Shown here: in pieces, positions 9,445-21,612 of the stretch | Layout: each line of letters begins with the position of its first letter | Position numbering within the stretch: position 1 is the first letter of the stretch | DNA from: Loripinus fragilis | Taxonomy: Eukaryota; Mollusca; Bivalvia; Lucinida; Lucinidae | Length of the DNA: 64,000 nucleotides | NCBI GenBank assembly: GCA_964019695.1 | Contig: OZ026517.1 | Span: 77,231,252 to 77,295,251, forward strand | Direction of reading: 5' to 3' | Notes under the pieces: generated by a model | The model's database searches: none | Told to the model about the DNA's origin: nothing | Seen by the model: only the letters and a program-made list of their open reading frames with translations | Translations under genes and position numbers: made by a program

Positions 9445-9957
9445 CCTACCCTAAGCCCTACCACAAAGAGTGTTCTACTCTTTTTTTGCCCTTATTCTCA
9501 TCAAAGCCCTGCCACAAAGGGTGTTTTACTCTATTTTTGACCTTACTCTAACCAAAGCCCAGCCAAAAATATGTTTTCTCTATTTTTGCCCTTATTTAAA
9601 CCAAAGCTTTGCCAGAAAGGGTGTTTTTCTCTATTTCTGTCTTTATTCTAACGAAAGCTCTACCGAAAGGGGCGTTTTCTCTATTTTTGCTCTTATCCTA
9701 ACCAAAGCTCTGCCATAAAGTATGTTTTTCTCTATTTTTGCCCTTATTCTAACCTAAGCCCTACCACAAAGAGTGCTTTACTCTTTTTTGCCCATATTCT
9801 AACCAATGCCCTACCAAAAAGGCTGTTTTCTCTACTTTTGTCTTTTTTCTAATCAAAGTCCTACCAAATAGGGTGTTTTCCTCAATTTTGCCCTTAAACT
9901 AGCCAAAGCTTTGCCAGAAAGAGTATTTTTCTCTTTTCTTGCCCTAACCCTAACCAA
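9445..9957. repeat. 51-bp satellite array
   Basis: About ten monomers between PLE copy B2 and the 255-bp repeat block. One variant contains CCCTAACCCTAACC at about 9943, which is telomere-like. Confidence 0.95.
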
Positions 9958-10680
9958 AATGTTCTTAAAAGGGTATCCTTTGGAAGCAAAGACTGCACCA
10001 AAGAACTGAAACTAGAGTGTGCATATTTACTGGGCCAGACTAGCTAGTTTCTACCATTCAGGCGTCATCAGTGACCCTCTAATAGTTTCAAAATTCCACA
10101 ATGAAACCCATGATCCCAAAGGACAAGAAAATAAAATCTACACTATAGTGAAGGGCAGGGAGACGTTCTACCGCCGCCACACAGTCCCAGTCACCAGTTG
10201 AGTGAAGTCAAATATATTCTTAAAAGGGTATCCTTTGGAAGCAAAGACTGCACCAAATAACTGAAACTATAGTGTGCATATTTACTGGGCCAGATTAGCT
10301 AGTTTCTACCATTCAGGCGTCATCAGTGACCCTCTTATAGTTTCAAAGTTCCACAATGAAACCGATGATCCCAAAGGACAAGAAAATAAAATCTACACTA
10401 TAGTGAAGGGCAGGGAGACGTTCTACCGCCGCCACACAGTCCCAGTCACCAGCTGTAGTGAAGTCAAATATGTTCTTAAAAGGGTATCCTTTGGAAGCAA
10501 AGACTGCACCAAAGAACTGAAACTAGAGTGTGCATATTTACTGGGCTTGACTAGCTAGTTTCTACCATTCAGGCGTCATCAGTGACCCTCTTATAGTTTC
10601 AAAGTTTCACAATGAAACCCATGATCCCAAAGGACAAGAAAATAAAATCTACACTATAGTGAAGGGCAGGGAGACGTTCT
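9958..10680 (+). repeat. 255-bp tandem repeat, 2.8 copies
   Basis: Copies start near 9961, 10216 and 10471 (GTTCTTAAAAGGGTATCC...) and the third is cut at about 10680. The period is exactly 255 bp, or 85 codons, so one frame runs between copies with segments such as KFHNET(H/D)DPKGQENKIYT and ETFYRRHTVPVTS. I do not recognise the peptide. The same unit recurs inverted inside the 3.15-kb repeat at 11452-11740, 14620-14910 and 17770-18157. Confidence 0.9.
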
Positions 10681-11451
10681 AATTCTAACCAAATTCCTAC
10701 CAAAAAGGGTGATTCTCTCTATTATTGCCCTTATTCTAATCAAAACCCTACCAAAACGGGTGTTTTTTCTCTATTTTTGCTCTAACTCTAATCAAAGCCC
10801 TATCAAAAAATGTGTTTTTTTTTCCATTTTGGCTCTCATTATTACCAAAGCCCTACCAAAATGTGTGTCTTTCTCAATTTTTTGCCCTTAACCAAAGACC
10901 TACCAAAAAGTGTTTTTCTCTAAATTTGCCACTATTCTAACCACAGCCCTACCAAAAAAGGGCTGTTTTTCTCTATGCTTGCCATTATTATAACCAAAGC
11001 CTTGCCAAAAAGGGTGTTTTTTTCTCTATTTCTGCCCTACCACAACGAGTGCTTTAATCTATTTTGCCCTTATTCAAACCAAAGCCCTGCAAAAGAGTGG
11101 GTTTTTCTATATTTTTGCCCTTATTCTAACCAAGGCCTTGCCACAAAGGGTGTTTTTCTCTATTTTTGCCCTTATTCTAAACAAAGCTCTACCCAAAACG
11201 GCGTTTTGTCTATTTTTGCCCTTATTCTAACCAAAGTTCTACCTTAAAGGGTGTTTTTGTCTATTTTTGCCCTTATTCTAACCAAAGCCCTACCAAAAAG
11301 GGTGTTGTTCACTATTCTGCCCTCATTCTAGCCAAAACCTACCAAAAAGGGTGTTTTTCTCTTTCTGCCCTTATTCTTACCAATGCCCTACCGAAAAGGG
11401 TGTTTTTCTCTATTTTTGCTCTAACCCTAACCAAAAATCTACCACGAAATG
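10681..11451. repeat. 51-bp satellite array (first 3.15-kb unit)
   Basis: Irregular monomers, some shortened. Corresponding segments are at 13851-14619 and 17005-17769. Confidence 0.93.
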
Positions 11452-11876
11452 TAGAAATGTAGGTCACTGATGAAGCCTAGATGGCAGAAACTAGCTAGTC
11501 TGGCCCAGAAAATATGCACACTCTAATTTCAATTCTTTGGTGCAGCCTCTGCTTCCAAAGGATACCCTTTTAAGAACATATTTGACTTCACTACAGCTGG
11601 TGACTTGGACTGTGTGGCGGCGGTAGAACGTCTCCCTGCCCCTCACTATAGTGTAGATTTTATTTTCTTGTCCTTTGGGATCATGGGTTTCATTGTGGAA
11701 CTTTGAAACTTTTAGAGGGTCACTGGTGAAGCCTAAATGGCAGTCACCAGCTGTAGTGAAGTCAAATATGTTCTTAAAAGGGTATCCTTTGGAAGCAAAG
11801 ACTGCACCAAAGAACTGAAACTAGAGTGTGCATATTTACTGGGCCAGAGTAGCTAGGTTCTACCATTCAGGCGTCA
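11452..11876. repeat. inverted plus direct copies of the 255-bp unit
   Basis: About 11452-11740 is the 255-bp unit on the minus strand. 11741-11876 is a partial plus-strand copy placed tail-to-tail, which makes a local palindrome. The arrangement recurs at 14620-15026. The third unit (17770-18157) keeps only the inverted orientation, with a second inverted piece. Confidence 0.85.
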
Positions 11877-13085
11877 AAACCCTGCCACAAAGGTTGTTTT
11901 CTCTATTTTTGCCCTTATTATAACCAAAGCCCTACCAAAAAGCGTGTTTATCTCTCTTTTTGCTCAAACTCTACCCAAAGCCCTTCCAAAAAGGGTGTTT
12001 TTTTAAATTATTGCCCTTTTTTTTAATCAAAGCCCTACAAAAATGTTGTTTTTCTCAATTTTTGCCCTTAACAAAAGATCTACTAAAATAGTGGTTTTCT
12101 CTATTTTTGCTCTAACTCTAACCAAAGCCCTGCCAAAAAGGGTTTTTTCTCTTTTTTGCCCTTATTTTAACCAAAGCCCTACCAAAAAGAGTGTTTTACT
12201 CTATTATTGCCCTTATTCTAATCAAAAACCTACCAAAAAGGGTTTTTCTCTATTTTGGCTTTTGTTCTTACCAAAGCCCTACTAAAAAGGGTGTTTTTCT
12301 CTATTTTTTGCCCTTAACCAAACGCCTATAAAAATAGTGAAATTCTATTTTCGCTATTATTCTAATCAAAGCCCTACCAAAAAGGATGTTTTTCTCTATA
12401 TTGGCTCTCATTCTAGCCAAAGCTCTACCAAAAATGTTTTTTCTCTCTATTATTGCCCTTATTCTAACCAAAGCCTTGCCACAAAGGTGTTTTTCTCTAT
12501 TTCTGTCCTTATTCTAACCAAAGCCCTACCGAAAAGGGCGTTTTTCTCTATTTTTTCTCTTATCCTAACCAAAGCCCTGCCACAAAGTGTGTTTTTCTAT
12601 ATTTTTGCCCTTATTCTAACCTAAGCCCTACCACAAAGAGTGCTTTACTCTATTTTTGCCCTTTTTCTAACCAAAACCCTGCCACAAAGGGTGTTTTTCT
12701 ATATTTTTGCCTTTATTCTAACTAAAGCCCTATAAAAATGCTGTTTTCTCTAATTTTGTCCTTTTTTAGCAAAGCCCTACCAAAAAGAGTGTTTTTCTCC
12801 ATTATTGCACTTTAACTAACCAAAACTTTGCTATAAAGAGTGTTTTTCTCTTTTTTGCCCTTACCCTAACCAAATATCAGCCACAAAGATTGTTTTTCTC
12901 TATTTTTGCCCTTATTCTAACCAAAGCCCTACAAAAAAGCGTGTTTTTCTCTATTTTTGCTCAAACTCTAACCAAAGCCTTTCCAAAAAGGATGTTTTCT
13001 CTATTTTTGCCCTTATTTTAACCAAAGCCATACAAAAAAGGGGTGATTTCTGCTTATTATTGCCCTTATTCTAATCAAAACCCTA
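11877..13085. repeat. 51-bp satellite array (first 3.15-kb unit, second half)
   Basis: Monomer array between the 255-bp block and the PLE fragment, duplicated at 15027-16238. Confidence 0.93.
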
Positions 13086-13578
13086 CCAAAATAGTTAGTG
13101 AGTATGATCAGGAAATACCACAATCACAAACCGCAGACAACCCAGTGGTACCGCGAGGAAGAGCCGCCCAACCATCACGAGACACCAGGAAGACAGATCA
13201 AGCAAAGCAACCAGCTCTCTCTTCCCCATCAAGATGATTGCAATGCTCGAATGGACACAAAGTTACGCACAACAAAACATAGAACATTACAGACTCCCAC
13301 AATGGGAGTAACAATAAACAAAGAGTCAACAGCAACAGAACCACCACCTTTGAACGAACATCAGCCTACGCCACAGGGGGCTTAAATGCATTTCACAGGT
13401 ACCAAACCTTCGCCCAAGATTCTGCTGTTGCTGAAGTACAAGAAATGTTCAGCTCACAAGGAGGCCATCTAACTAATGCAATGTAATATCATGGGGAAAC
13501 ACTGTAATCAAATTAACACACCATGATGAAACAAACAAAAGGGCTCATGACTCAGGGATAGTCAGAGCTAAAGAAAAC
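13086..13578 (-). mobile_element. Naiad-type PLE family B, 3'-end fragment (B4)
   Basis: About 490 bp of family B 3' untranslated sequence, 5'-truncated at GCTAAAGAAAAC (13578). The 3' junction is ACCAAA/ATAGTTAG. Open frames on the plus strand here run through antisense untranslated sequence and are not genes. Confidence 0.88.
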
Positions 13579-14619
13579 GGGTGTTTTTTTCTCTATTTTT
13601 GCTCTTATTCTAACCAAAGCCCTACCAAAAAAGGTGTTATTTTCCTATTTTTTGCTGTTAACCAAAGACCTACCAAAATAGTGTTTTCTCTTTTTGCCCT
13701 TACCCTAACCAAAGCCCTGCCATAAAGGTTGTTTTTCTTAATTTTTGCCCTTATTCTAACCAAAGCCCTACCAAAAAGCGTGTTTTCTCTATTTTTGCTC
13801 AAACTCTAACCAAAGCTTTCCAAAAAGGGTGTTTTCTCTATTTTTGCCCTAATTCTAACCAAATTCCTACCAAAAAGGGTGATTCTCTCTATTATTGCCC
13901 TTATTCTAATCAAAACCCTACCAAAACGGGTGTTTTTTCTCTATTTTTGCTCTAACTCTAATCAAAGCCCTATCAAAAAATGTGTTTTTTTCCATTTTGG
14001 CTCTCATTATTACCAAAGCCCTACCAAAATGTGTGTATTTCTCAATTTTTTGCCCTTAACCAAAGACCTACCAAAAAGTGTTTTTCTCTAAATTTGCCAC
14101 TATTCTAACCACAGCCCTACCAAAAAAGGGCTGTTTTTCTCTATGCTTGCCATTATTATAACCAAAGCCTTGCCAAAAAGGGTGTTTTTTTCTCTATTTC
14201 TGCCCTACCACAACGAGTGCTTTAATCTATTTTGCCCTTATTCAAACCAAAGCCCTGCAAAAGAGTGGGTTTTTCTATATTTTTGCCCTTATTCTAACCA
14301 AGGCCTTGCCACAAAGGGTGTTTTTCTCTATTTTGCCCTTATTCTAAACAAAGCTCTACCCAAAACGGTGTTTTGTCTATTTTTGCCCTTATTTTAACCA
14401 AAGTTCTACCTTAAAGGGTGTTTTTGTCTATTTTTGCCCTTATTCTAACCAAAGCCCTACCAAAAAGGGTGTTGTTCACTATTCTGCCCTCATTCTAGCC
14501 AAAACCTACCAAAAAGGGTGTTTTTCTCTTTCTGCCCTTATTCTTACCAATGCCCTACCGAAAAGGGTGTTTTTCTCTATTTTTGCTCTAACCCTAACCA
14601 AAAATCTACCACGAAATGT
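13579..14619. repeat. 51-bp satellite array (unit 1 end and unit 2 start)
   Basis: Monomer array spanning the junction between the first two 3.15-kb units. Confidence 0.93.
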
Positions 14620-15026
14620 AGAAATGTAGGTCACTGATGAAGCCTAGATGGCAGAAACTAGCTAGTCTGGCCCAGATATTATGCACACTCTAGTTTCAAT
14701 TCTTTGGTGCAGCCTCTGCTTCCAAAGGATACCCTTTTAAGAGCATATTTGACTTCACTACAGCTGGTGACTTGGACTGTGTGGCGGCGGTAGAACGTCT
14801 CCCTGCCCCTCACTATAGTGTAGATTTTATTTTCTTGTCCTTTGGGATCATGGGTTTCATTGTGGAACTTTGAAACTTTTAGAGGGTCACTGGTGAAGCC
14901 TAAATGGCAGTCACCAGCTGTAGTGAAGTCAAATATGTTCTTTGGAAGCAAAGACTGCACCAAAGAACTGAAACTAGAGTGTGCATATTTACTGGGCCAG
15001 AGTAGCTAGGTTCTACCATTCAGGCG
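14620..15026. repeat. inverted plus direct copies of the 255-bp unit (second 3.15-kb unit)
   Basis: Counterpart of 11452-11876. The frame of the inverted unit stays open on the minus strand (14679-14963) with K/R, P/Q, V/A and D/G differences from the direct copies and no frameshift. Confidence 0.85.
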
Positions 15027-16238
15027 TCAAAACCCTGCCACAAAGGTTGTTTTCTCTATTTTTGCCCTTATTATAACCAAAGCCCTACCAAAAAGCGTGT
15101 TTATCTCTCTTTTTGCTCAAACTCTACCCAAAGCCCTTCCAAAAAGGGTGTTTTTTTTCTATTATTGCCCTTTTTTTAATCAAAGCTCTACAAAAACGTT
15201 GTTTTTCTCAATTTTTGCCCTTAACAAAAGATCTACTAAAATAGTGGTTTTCTCTATTTTTGCTCTAACTCTAACCAAAGCCCTGCCAAAAAGGGTTTTT
15301 TCTCTTTTTTGCCCTTATTTTAACCAAAGCCCTACCAAAAAGAGTGTTTTACTCTATTATTGCCCTTATTCTAATCAAAAACCTACCAAAAAGGGTTTTT
15401 CTCTATTTTGGCTTTTGTTCTTACCAAAGCCCTACTAAAAAGGGTGTTTTTCTCTATTTTTTGCCCTTAACCAAACGCCTATAAAAATAGTGAAATTCTA
15501 TTTTCGCTATTATTCTAATCAAAGCCCTACCAAAAAGGATGTTTTTCTCTATATTGGCTCTCATTCTAGCCAAAGCTCTACCAAAAATGTTTTTTCTCTC
15601 TATTATTGCCCTTATTCTAACCAAAGCCTTGCCACAAAGGTGTTTTTCTCTATTTCTGTCCTTATTCTAACCAAAGCCCTACCGAAAAGGGCGTTTTTCT
15701 CTATTTTTTCTCTATTCCTAACCAAAGCCCTGCCACAAAGTGTGTTTTTCTATATTTTTGCCCTTATTCTAACCTAAGCCCTACCACAAAGAGTGCTTTA
15801 CTCTATTTTTGCCCTTTTTCTAACCAAAACCCTGCCACAAAGGGTGTTTTTCTATATTTTTGCCTTTATTCTAACTAAAGCCCTATAAAAATGCTGTTTT
15901 CTCTAATTTTGTCCTTTTTTAGCAAAGCCCTACCAAAAAGAGTGTTTTTCTCCATTATTGCACTTTAACTAACCAAAACTTTGCTATAAAGAGTGTTTTT
16001 CTCTTTTTTGCCCTTACCCTAACCAAATATCAGCCACAAAGATTGTTTTTCTCTATTTTTGCCCTTATTCTAACCAAAGCCCTACAAAAAAGCGTGTTTT
16101 TCTCTATTTTTGCTCAAACTCTAACCAAAGCCTTTCCAAAAAGGATGTTTTCTCTATTTTTGCCCTTATTTTAACCAAAGCCATACAAAAAAGGGGTGAT
16201 TTCTGCTTATTATTGCCCTTATTCTAATCAAAACCCTA
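15027..16238. repeat. 51-bp satellite array (second 3.15-kb unit)
   Basis: Near-identical to 11877-13085. Confidence 0.93.
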
Positions 16239-16732
16239 CCAAAATAGTTAGTGAGTATGATCAGGAAATACCACAATCACAAACCGCAGACAACCCAGTG
16301 GTACCGCGAGGAAGAGCCGCCCAACCATCACGAGACACCAGGAAGACAGATCAAGCAAAGCAACCAGCTCTCTCTTCCCCATCAAGATGATTGCAATGCT
16401 AGAATGGACACAAAGTTACGCACAACAAAACATAGAACATTACAGACTCCCACAATGGGAGTAACAATAAACAAAGAGTCAACAGCAACAGAACCACCAC
16501 CTTTGAACGAACAGTAGCCTAAGCCACAGGGGGCTTAAATGCATTTCACAGGTACCAAACCTTCGCCCAAGATTCTGCTGTTGCTGAAGTACAAGAAATG
16601 TTCAGCTCACAAGGAGGCCATCTAACTAATGCAATGTAATATCATGGGGAAACACTGTAATCAAATTAACACACCATGATGAAACAAACAAAAGGGCTCA
16701 TGACTCAGAGATAGTCAGAGCTAAAGAAAACG
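16239..16732 (-). mobile_element. Naiad-type PLE family B, 3'-end fragment (B5, duplicate of B4)
   Basis: Same boundaries and truncation point as 13086-13578, so it arose by duplication of the 3.15-kb unit and not by a separate insertion. Confidence 0.88.
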
Positions 16733-17769
16733 GGTGTTTTTTTCCTCTATTTTTGCTCTTATTCTAACCAAAGCCCTACCAAAAAAGGTGTTATTTTTCT
16801 ATTTTTTGCTGTTAACCAAAGACCTACCAAAATAGTGTTTTCTCTTTTTGCCCTTACCCTAACCAAAGCCCTGCCATAAAGGTTGTTTTTCTAAATTTTT
16901 GCCCTTATTCTAACCAAAGCCCTACCAAAAAGCGTGTTTTCTCTATTTTTGCTCAAACTCTAACCAAAGCTTTCCAAAAAGGGTGTTTTCTCTATTTTTG
17001 CCCTAATTCTAACCAAATTCCTACCAAAAAGGGTGATTCTCTCTATTATTGCCCTTATTCTAATCAAAACCCTACCAAAACGGGTGTTTTTTCTCTATTT
17101 TTGCTCTAACTCTAATCAAAGCCCTATCAAAAAATGTGTTTTTTTCCACTTTGGCTCTCATTATTACCAAAGCCCTACCAAAATGTGTGTATTTCTCATT
17201 TTTTTGCCCTTAACCAAAGACCTACCAAAAAGTGTTTTTCTCTAAATTTGCCACTATTCTAACCACAGCCCTACCAAAAAAGGGCTGTTTTTCTCTATGC
17301 TTGCCATTATTATAACCAAAGCCTTGCCAAAAAGGGTGTTTTTTTCTCTATTTCTGCCCTACCACAACGAGTGCTTTAATCTATTTTGCCCTTATTCAAA
17401 CCAAAGCCCTGCAAAAGAGTGGGTTTTTCTATATTTTTGCCCTTATTCTAACCAAGGCCTTGCCACAAAGGGTGTTTTTCTCTATTTTGCCCTTATTCTA
17501 AACAAAGCTCTACCCAAAACGGTGTTTTGTCTATTTTTGCCCTTATTCTAACCAAAGTTCTACCTTAAAGGGTGTTTTTGTCCATTTTTGCCCTTATTCT
17601 AACCAAAGCCCTACCAAAAAGGGTGTTGTTCACTATTCTGCCCTCATTCTAGCCAAAACCTACCAAAAAGGGTGTTTTTCTCTTTCTGCCCTTATTCTTA
17701 CCAATGCCCTACCGAAAAGGGTGTTTTTCTCTATTTTTGCTCTAACCCAAACCAAAGATCTACCACGAA
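16733..17769. repeat. 51-bp satellite array (unit 2 end and partial unit 3)
   Basis: Monomers continuing into the third, partial 3.15-kb unit that starts at 17005. Confidence 0.93.
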
Positions 17770-18157
17770 ATGTAGAAATGTAGGTCACTGATGAAGCCTA
17801 GATGGCAGAAACTAGCTAGTCTGGCCCAGAAAATATGCACACTCTAGTTTCAATTCTTTGGTGCAGCCTCTGCTTCCAAAGGATACCCTTTTAAGAACAT
17901 ATTTGACTTCACTACAGCTGGTGACTTGGACTGTGTGGCGGCGGTAGAACGTCTCCCTGCCCCTCACTATAGTGTAGATTTTATTTTCTTGTCCTTTGGG
18001 ATCATGGGTTTCATTGTGGAACTTTGAAACTTTTAGAGGGTCACTGGTGAAGCCTAAATGGCAGAAACTAGCTAGTCTGGCCCAGAAAATATGTACACTC
18101 TAGTTTCAATTCTTTGGTTCAGCCTCTGCTTCCAAAGGATACCCTTTTAAGAACATA
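17770..18157 (-). repeat. 255-bp unit, inverted, 1.4 copies (third 3.15-kb unit)
   Basis: Two head-to-tail minus-strand pieces beginning GTCACTGATGAAGCC and GTCACTGGTGAAGCC. The second is cut at AAGAACATATT, where the satellite resumes. Confidence 0.85.
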
Positions 18158-18688
18158 TTTCTCTATTTTTGTTCTTATTCTAACGTAAGCCATACCACAA
18201 AGAGTGTTCTACTTTTTTTCGCCCTTATTCTAACCAAAGCCCTGCCACAAAGGGCGTTTTGCTCTATTTTTGCTCTTACTCTAATAAAGCCCTGCCAAAA
18301 ATGTGTTGTCTCTATTTTGCCCTTATTCTAATCAAAGCCTTGCCAAATAGGGTGTTTTTCTCTATTTCTGCCCTTATTCTAACCAGAGCTTTGCCAAAGA
18401 GGTTGTTTTTCCTATTTTTGCCCTTATTCTAACCAAAGCTCTACATAAAAGCGTGTTATTCTCTAATTATGCTCAAACTCCAACCAAAATCCTCCCAAAA
18501 AGGGTATTTTTCCTATTTTAGGCCTTATTCTAACCAAAGCTCTACCAAAAAGGGTGTTTTCTCTATTTTTGCTCTAACTCTAACCAAAGCCCTTCCAAAA
18601 ACGGTATTTCCTCTATTCTTGCCCTAGTTCTAACCAAAGCCCTACCAAAAAAGGTGTAATTTTTATTATTGCCCTTATTCTTATCAAA
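18158..18688. repeat. 51-bp satellite array
   Basis: About ten diverged monomers between the last 255-bp unit and PLE copy B3. Confidence 0.93.
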
Positions 18689-19203
18689 AATAGTAAGTGA
18701 GTATGATCAGGAAATACCACAATCACAAACTGCAGACAACCCCGTGGCACCGCGAGGAAGAGCAGCTCAACCATCACAAGACACCAGGAAGACAAATTAA
18801 GCAAAGCAATCAGCTCTCTCTTCCCCGTCAAGATGATTGCAATACTAGAATGGACATAAAGTAACGTACAACAAAACATAGAACAATTACAGATTCCCAC
18901 AATGGGAGTGACAATAAACAAAAAGTCAACAACAACAGAACCACCGCCTTAGAACGGACAGCAGCCTAAGCCACAGGGGGCTTAAATGCATTTTACTGGT
19001 ACCAAATCTTCGCCCTAGATTCTGCTGTTGTTGAAGTACAAGAAATGTTCATATCGCATGGAGGCCATCTAACTAATACAATGTATCATCATGGAAAACA
19101 CTCTAATCAAATTAACACTCCATGATGAAACAAAGAAAAGGGCTCATGACTCACAGATAGTCAGAGCTAAAGAAAACCTCAAGTTGGGCCACGGTGGGTC
19201 CAG

Positions 19204-19271
19204 CTACAGATAAGCATCAGGCACCAACCCACCGATTAAAGCTTTACGTCAGAGCCGTCATAGAGTCTGAG
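19204..19271 (-). promoter_or_regulatory. SECIS-like hairpin, copy B3
   Basis: Same position and layout as in B1 and B2. One substitution (ACGTAA in place of ACTTAA) replaces one wobble pair with a mismatch. The ATGA, AAA and TGAT positions are intact. Confidence 0.55.
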
Positions 19272-20537
19272 GCCTGACCCACCGTCGTGCAATTAAAGAG
19301 GAAACCATAGCTATAAACTGTGATTGGGTTTAAAACTAGGCATGCAGACTGTCGCATGATATCCAAATTATATCCAACCCTTATATAACGTTTTACTATC
19401 TTTTGAATTGATCACTAAAATTAGGGTTTCCAACAATTCGTTTGAATTTATAGACTAAATTACCATAAAACATAGGTTCTGATATGCCTTGTTGCAGAAG
19501 AGTTTTTAACCCAATGTTGTATTTAACAATTAACTCTGAGTGTCTGTGGCAGAATTTAGAAAATACTTTTCGAATTTTATGATATCTATAACCTTGTTTA
19601 AATAATTTAGCGCTTAAAAATAAGTTTCTGATGTTGAAGTCATCAACATTAGAGCACACTCTAGCAAAACGAATAAGCTAAGAAATATATACACCATAGG
19701 AAGGAGAGCGAGGAACATCTCCATCAAAAAATGGGAAATTTACTATTTCAAAATTAAAATCATCCCGTTTATCATAAATTTTAGAAGAAACTATGCCATT
19801 TGTTATTGACAAGTTCAAGTCCAAAAACGGAGCTTCAGTATCAGAAGAATTCGTCTTATTTAACTGAAGTTCAGTGGGATACATCTGACCTACCATTTGT
19901 TCAAAATAAGGATTATCAATATTAAGTAAGTCATCTAAATATCTGGAGGTAGAGTTAAAAGCTTCAATAATATCAGCTTGATTATTGTCTGACAGAGATA
20001 ACATAAAGTCTCTCTCATAACAAAACAAAAACAAATCTGCAACAAGAGGAGCACAATTAGTACCCATTGGAATACCGACAATTTGTCTATATAATTTTGA
20101 GCCAAATCTTATAAATATATTGTCCAAAAGATAATGGAGCGCATCACACATTTTCTGACATGACCACAATTTATATCGTTTAGGTTGTTCAGAAGTAAAA
20201 AAGGCATTTTTATCATTACAAGCCAAATAAAGTGAGCCCTCTCGGTTAAATGTTTGTTCAATTAATTATGTTAGTTTATCTTTTATTAGATGATGAGGCA
20301 ATGTAGTATAGAGAGTAGAAAAGTCATATGTAGACAAACCAGATGCTAGAAAACCTCTAGACTTCAATTTATTATGAATTTCACCTGAATTTTTAATAGA
20401 CCAAAATAAATTTTTACCATTTTTTCGTTAACTGTTGTGCAATATTTAATGATATGGTTTTTAATCGCAGTGAGGCAAGAAGTCAAAAGAATAGACAACT
20501 CAGTAGTTGTACATGCACTAGAATTAGCAATAAAACG
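19244..20537 (-). pseudogene. PLE reverse transcriptase, C-terminal two thirds (copy B3)
   Basis: An open stretch at 20226-19678 carries ACNDKNAFFTSEQPKRYKLW, MGTNCAPLVADLF, the catalytic RYLDDLLNIDN, APFLDLNLSI and GVYIS, then a TAG where other copies read QL. The frame continues from 19659 with SNVDDFN, GYRYHKIRKVFSKF, ISEPMFYGNLVYKFKRIVG. The final codons end at the TAA at 19244-19246. Another TAA lies near 20273 (LT-stop-LIEQ, where B1 has GAA). With at least three lesions plus the nested insertion, it is a dead copy. It shares a TAA in the N-terminal half with B1. Confidence 0.85.
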
Positions 20538-21084
20538 TGACTTATATATTTATGATAAACGTGACGACTTTGATTTTGAAATTGTCAATTTCCCATTTTT
20601 AGATGGTGATGTTCCTCGTTCTACATCCTATGGAGTCTATATCTCTCAACTCATTCGTTTTGCTAGAGCATCTAGCTATGTTACTGACTTCAACACTAGC
20701 AATAAATTGTTAACTCAGAAACTTCTTAAACAGGGCTATCGGTATCATAAACTTCGCAAAACATTTTCAAAATTTTATAGACGATACTATGATTTGATTT
20801 CTAAATTCCAAGTTGGACTTAAATCTCTCTTGCGCCAAGGACTTTCGGAACCTGATTTCTATGGTGACTTGGTGTATAAGTTGAAGAAGATTGTTGGCTC
20901 TAATAATTTTTCAGCGCAGTTCATTAAAATAATTTCCCATTATAAAAAGATTGGCTATAACATTAATGTATTGCAACAGACTGCATGCTTGGTAGTCAAC
21001 CCAATCACGGTTGGCAACTTTAGTTTCCTCTTTAATTGCACGCTGGTGGGTCGGACTTCAGACTCTATGATGGTTCCGACTTAA
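20538..21084 (+). pseudogene. PLE reverse transcriptase, C-terminal fragment (copy A2)
   Basis: Family A reverse-transcriptase thumb and tail: NFPFLDGDVPRSTSYGVYIS, GYRYHKLRKTFSKFYRR, LSEPDFYGDLVYKLKKIVG, YNINVLQQTACLVVNP, FLFNC, ending SDSMMVPT and TAA (21082-21084). The frame is uninterrupted. The open frame extends upstream to 20437, but that part is antisense B3 sequence joined by the insertion, not native coding. There are no catalytic residues, so it is not functional. It differs from A1 at only a few codons. Confidence 0.87.
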
Positions 21085-21129
21085 AGACTTATCTATTGAT
21101 GAGATGGTAGGGGCCTGATGCTTTGGCTG
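21059..21129 (+). promoter_or_regulatory. SECIS-like hairpin, copy A2
   Basis: Identical in layout to 2322-2392: ATGA, 12 nt, AAA, a long apical side, GGGGCC, TGAT. It overlaps the reverse-transcriptase stop codon. Confidence 0.55.
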
Positions 21130-21308
21130 TTTGTCGGGCCCTTCGGGGTTTACCTGTTGGATTTCTTTTGCTCCGGTATTCAGTTTAATTTACTGTTGAG
21201 TCCTTATCCTTGCTTTTTCTCCTTGTTATATCTTGATTTATATGTTTTAGGAGATGATGCATTGATAAGTTAGGGGTCTTTCATGCAAACCAAATATCTA
21301 TGTGTTAT

Positions 21309-21413
21309 GATCCACATCTGAATTAAGGGTGAGGTTGGCGCCGTTAAACCGGTTTAAGCCCTCCAGTAAAATATTTTACTGACCGTTCCAAGGCGGTACT
21401 TCTTTTGTGGATC
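21309..21413 (+). repeat. 105-nt structured 3'UTR block of PLE family A (copy in A2)
   Basis: Same closing helix GATCCACA/TGTGGATC and internal palindromes as the two blocks in A1. Confidence 0.7.
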
Positions 21414-21612
21414 TTTTATGTTTTGTTCTGTCTTGTGTTGGCTATGTTTTGTGCGCGTCTGTTTATATGTGCTTTGTGGTCACCTGCTGGGAAGGGCTGA
21501 CCTCTTGGCTCTCGTTTGTGGTGTCTTCTGTGAGTTTGTCACTTTCCCATTGGTATCCTGGGTCAGGTGTGGTACTTGATTGTATCGATTCCTGATCTTT
21601 GCAACCTTATTA

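Larger units (their letters stand above)
10681..18157. repeat. 3.15-kb higher-order repeat, about 2.4 copies
   Basis: Units start at 10681, 13851 and 17005 with ATTCTAACCAAATTCCTACC (lengths about 3170 and 3154 bp, third partial). Each full unit holds, in order, 51-bp satellite, an inverted 255-bp unit, a short direct 255-bp piece, more satellite, a family B PLE 3' fragment (about 490 bp), and satellite. Units are nearly identical, differing by rare substitutions and small indels, including about 18 bp missing near 14940. This points to recent tandem amplification after the PLE insertion. Confidence 0.9.
20538..21612 (+). mobile_element. Naiad-type PLE family A, 5'-truncated copy (A2), nested in B3
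   Basis: Starts within the reverse-transcriptase frame (IYDKRDDFDFE...), has the same C-terminus and 3' untranslated region as A1, and ends GCAACCTTATTACT before B3 resumes at TTTATAGGGCC. It contains one copy of the 105-nt structured block and no internal duplication. It inserted in the opposite orientation to its host element, so it is younger than B3. Confidence 0.88.

Noticed and set aside
13098..13385. 95-codon plus-strand frame (and its duplicate at 16251)
   Set aside because: Runs antisense through the 3' untranslated part of a PLE fragment.
20437..21084. 215-codon open frame starting at 20437
   Set aside because: The first part is antisense family B sequence fused to family A by the nested insertion; only 20538-21084 is genuine PLE coding remnant.
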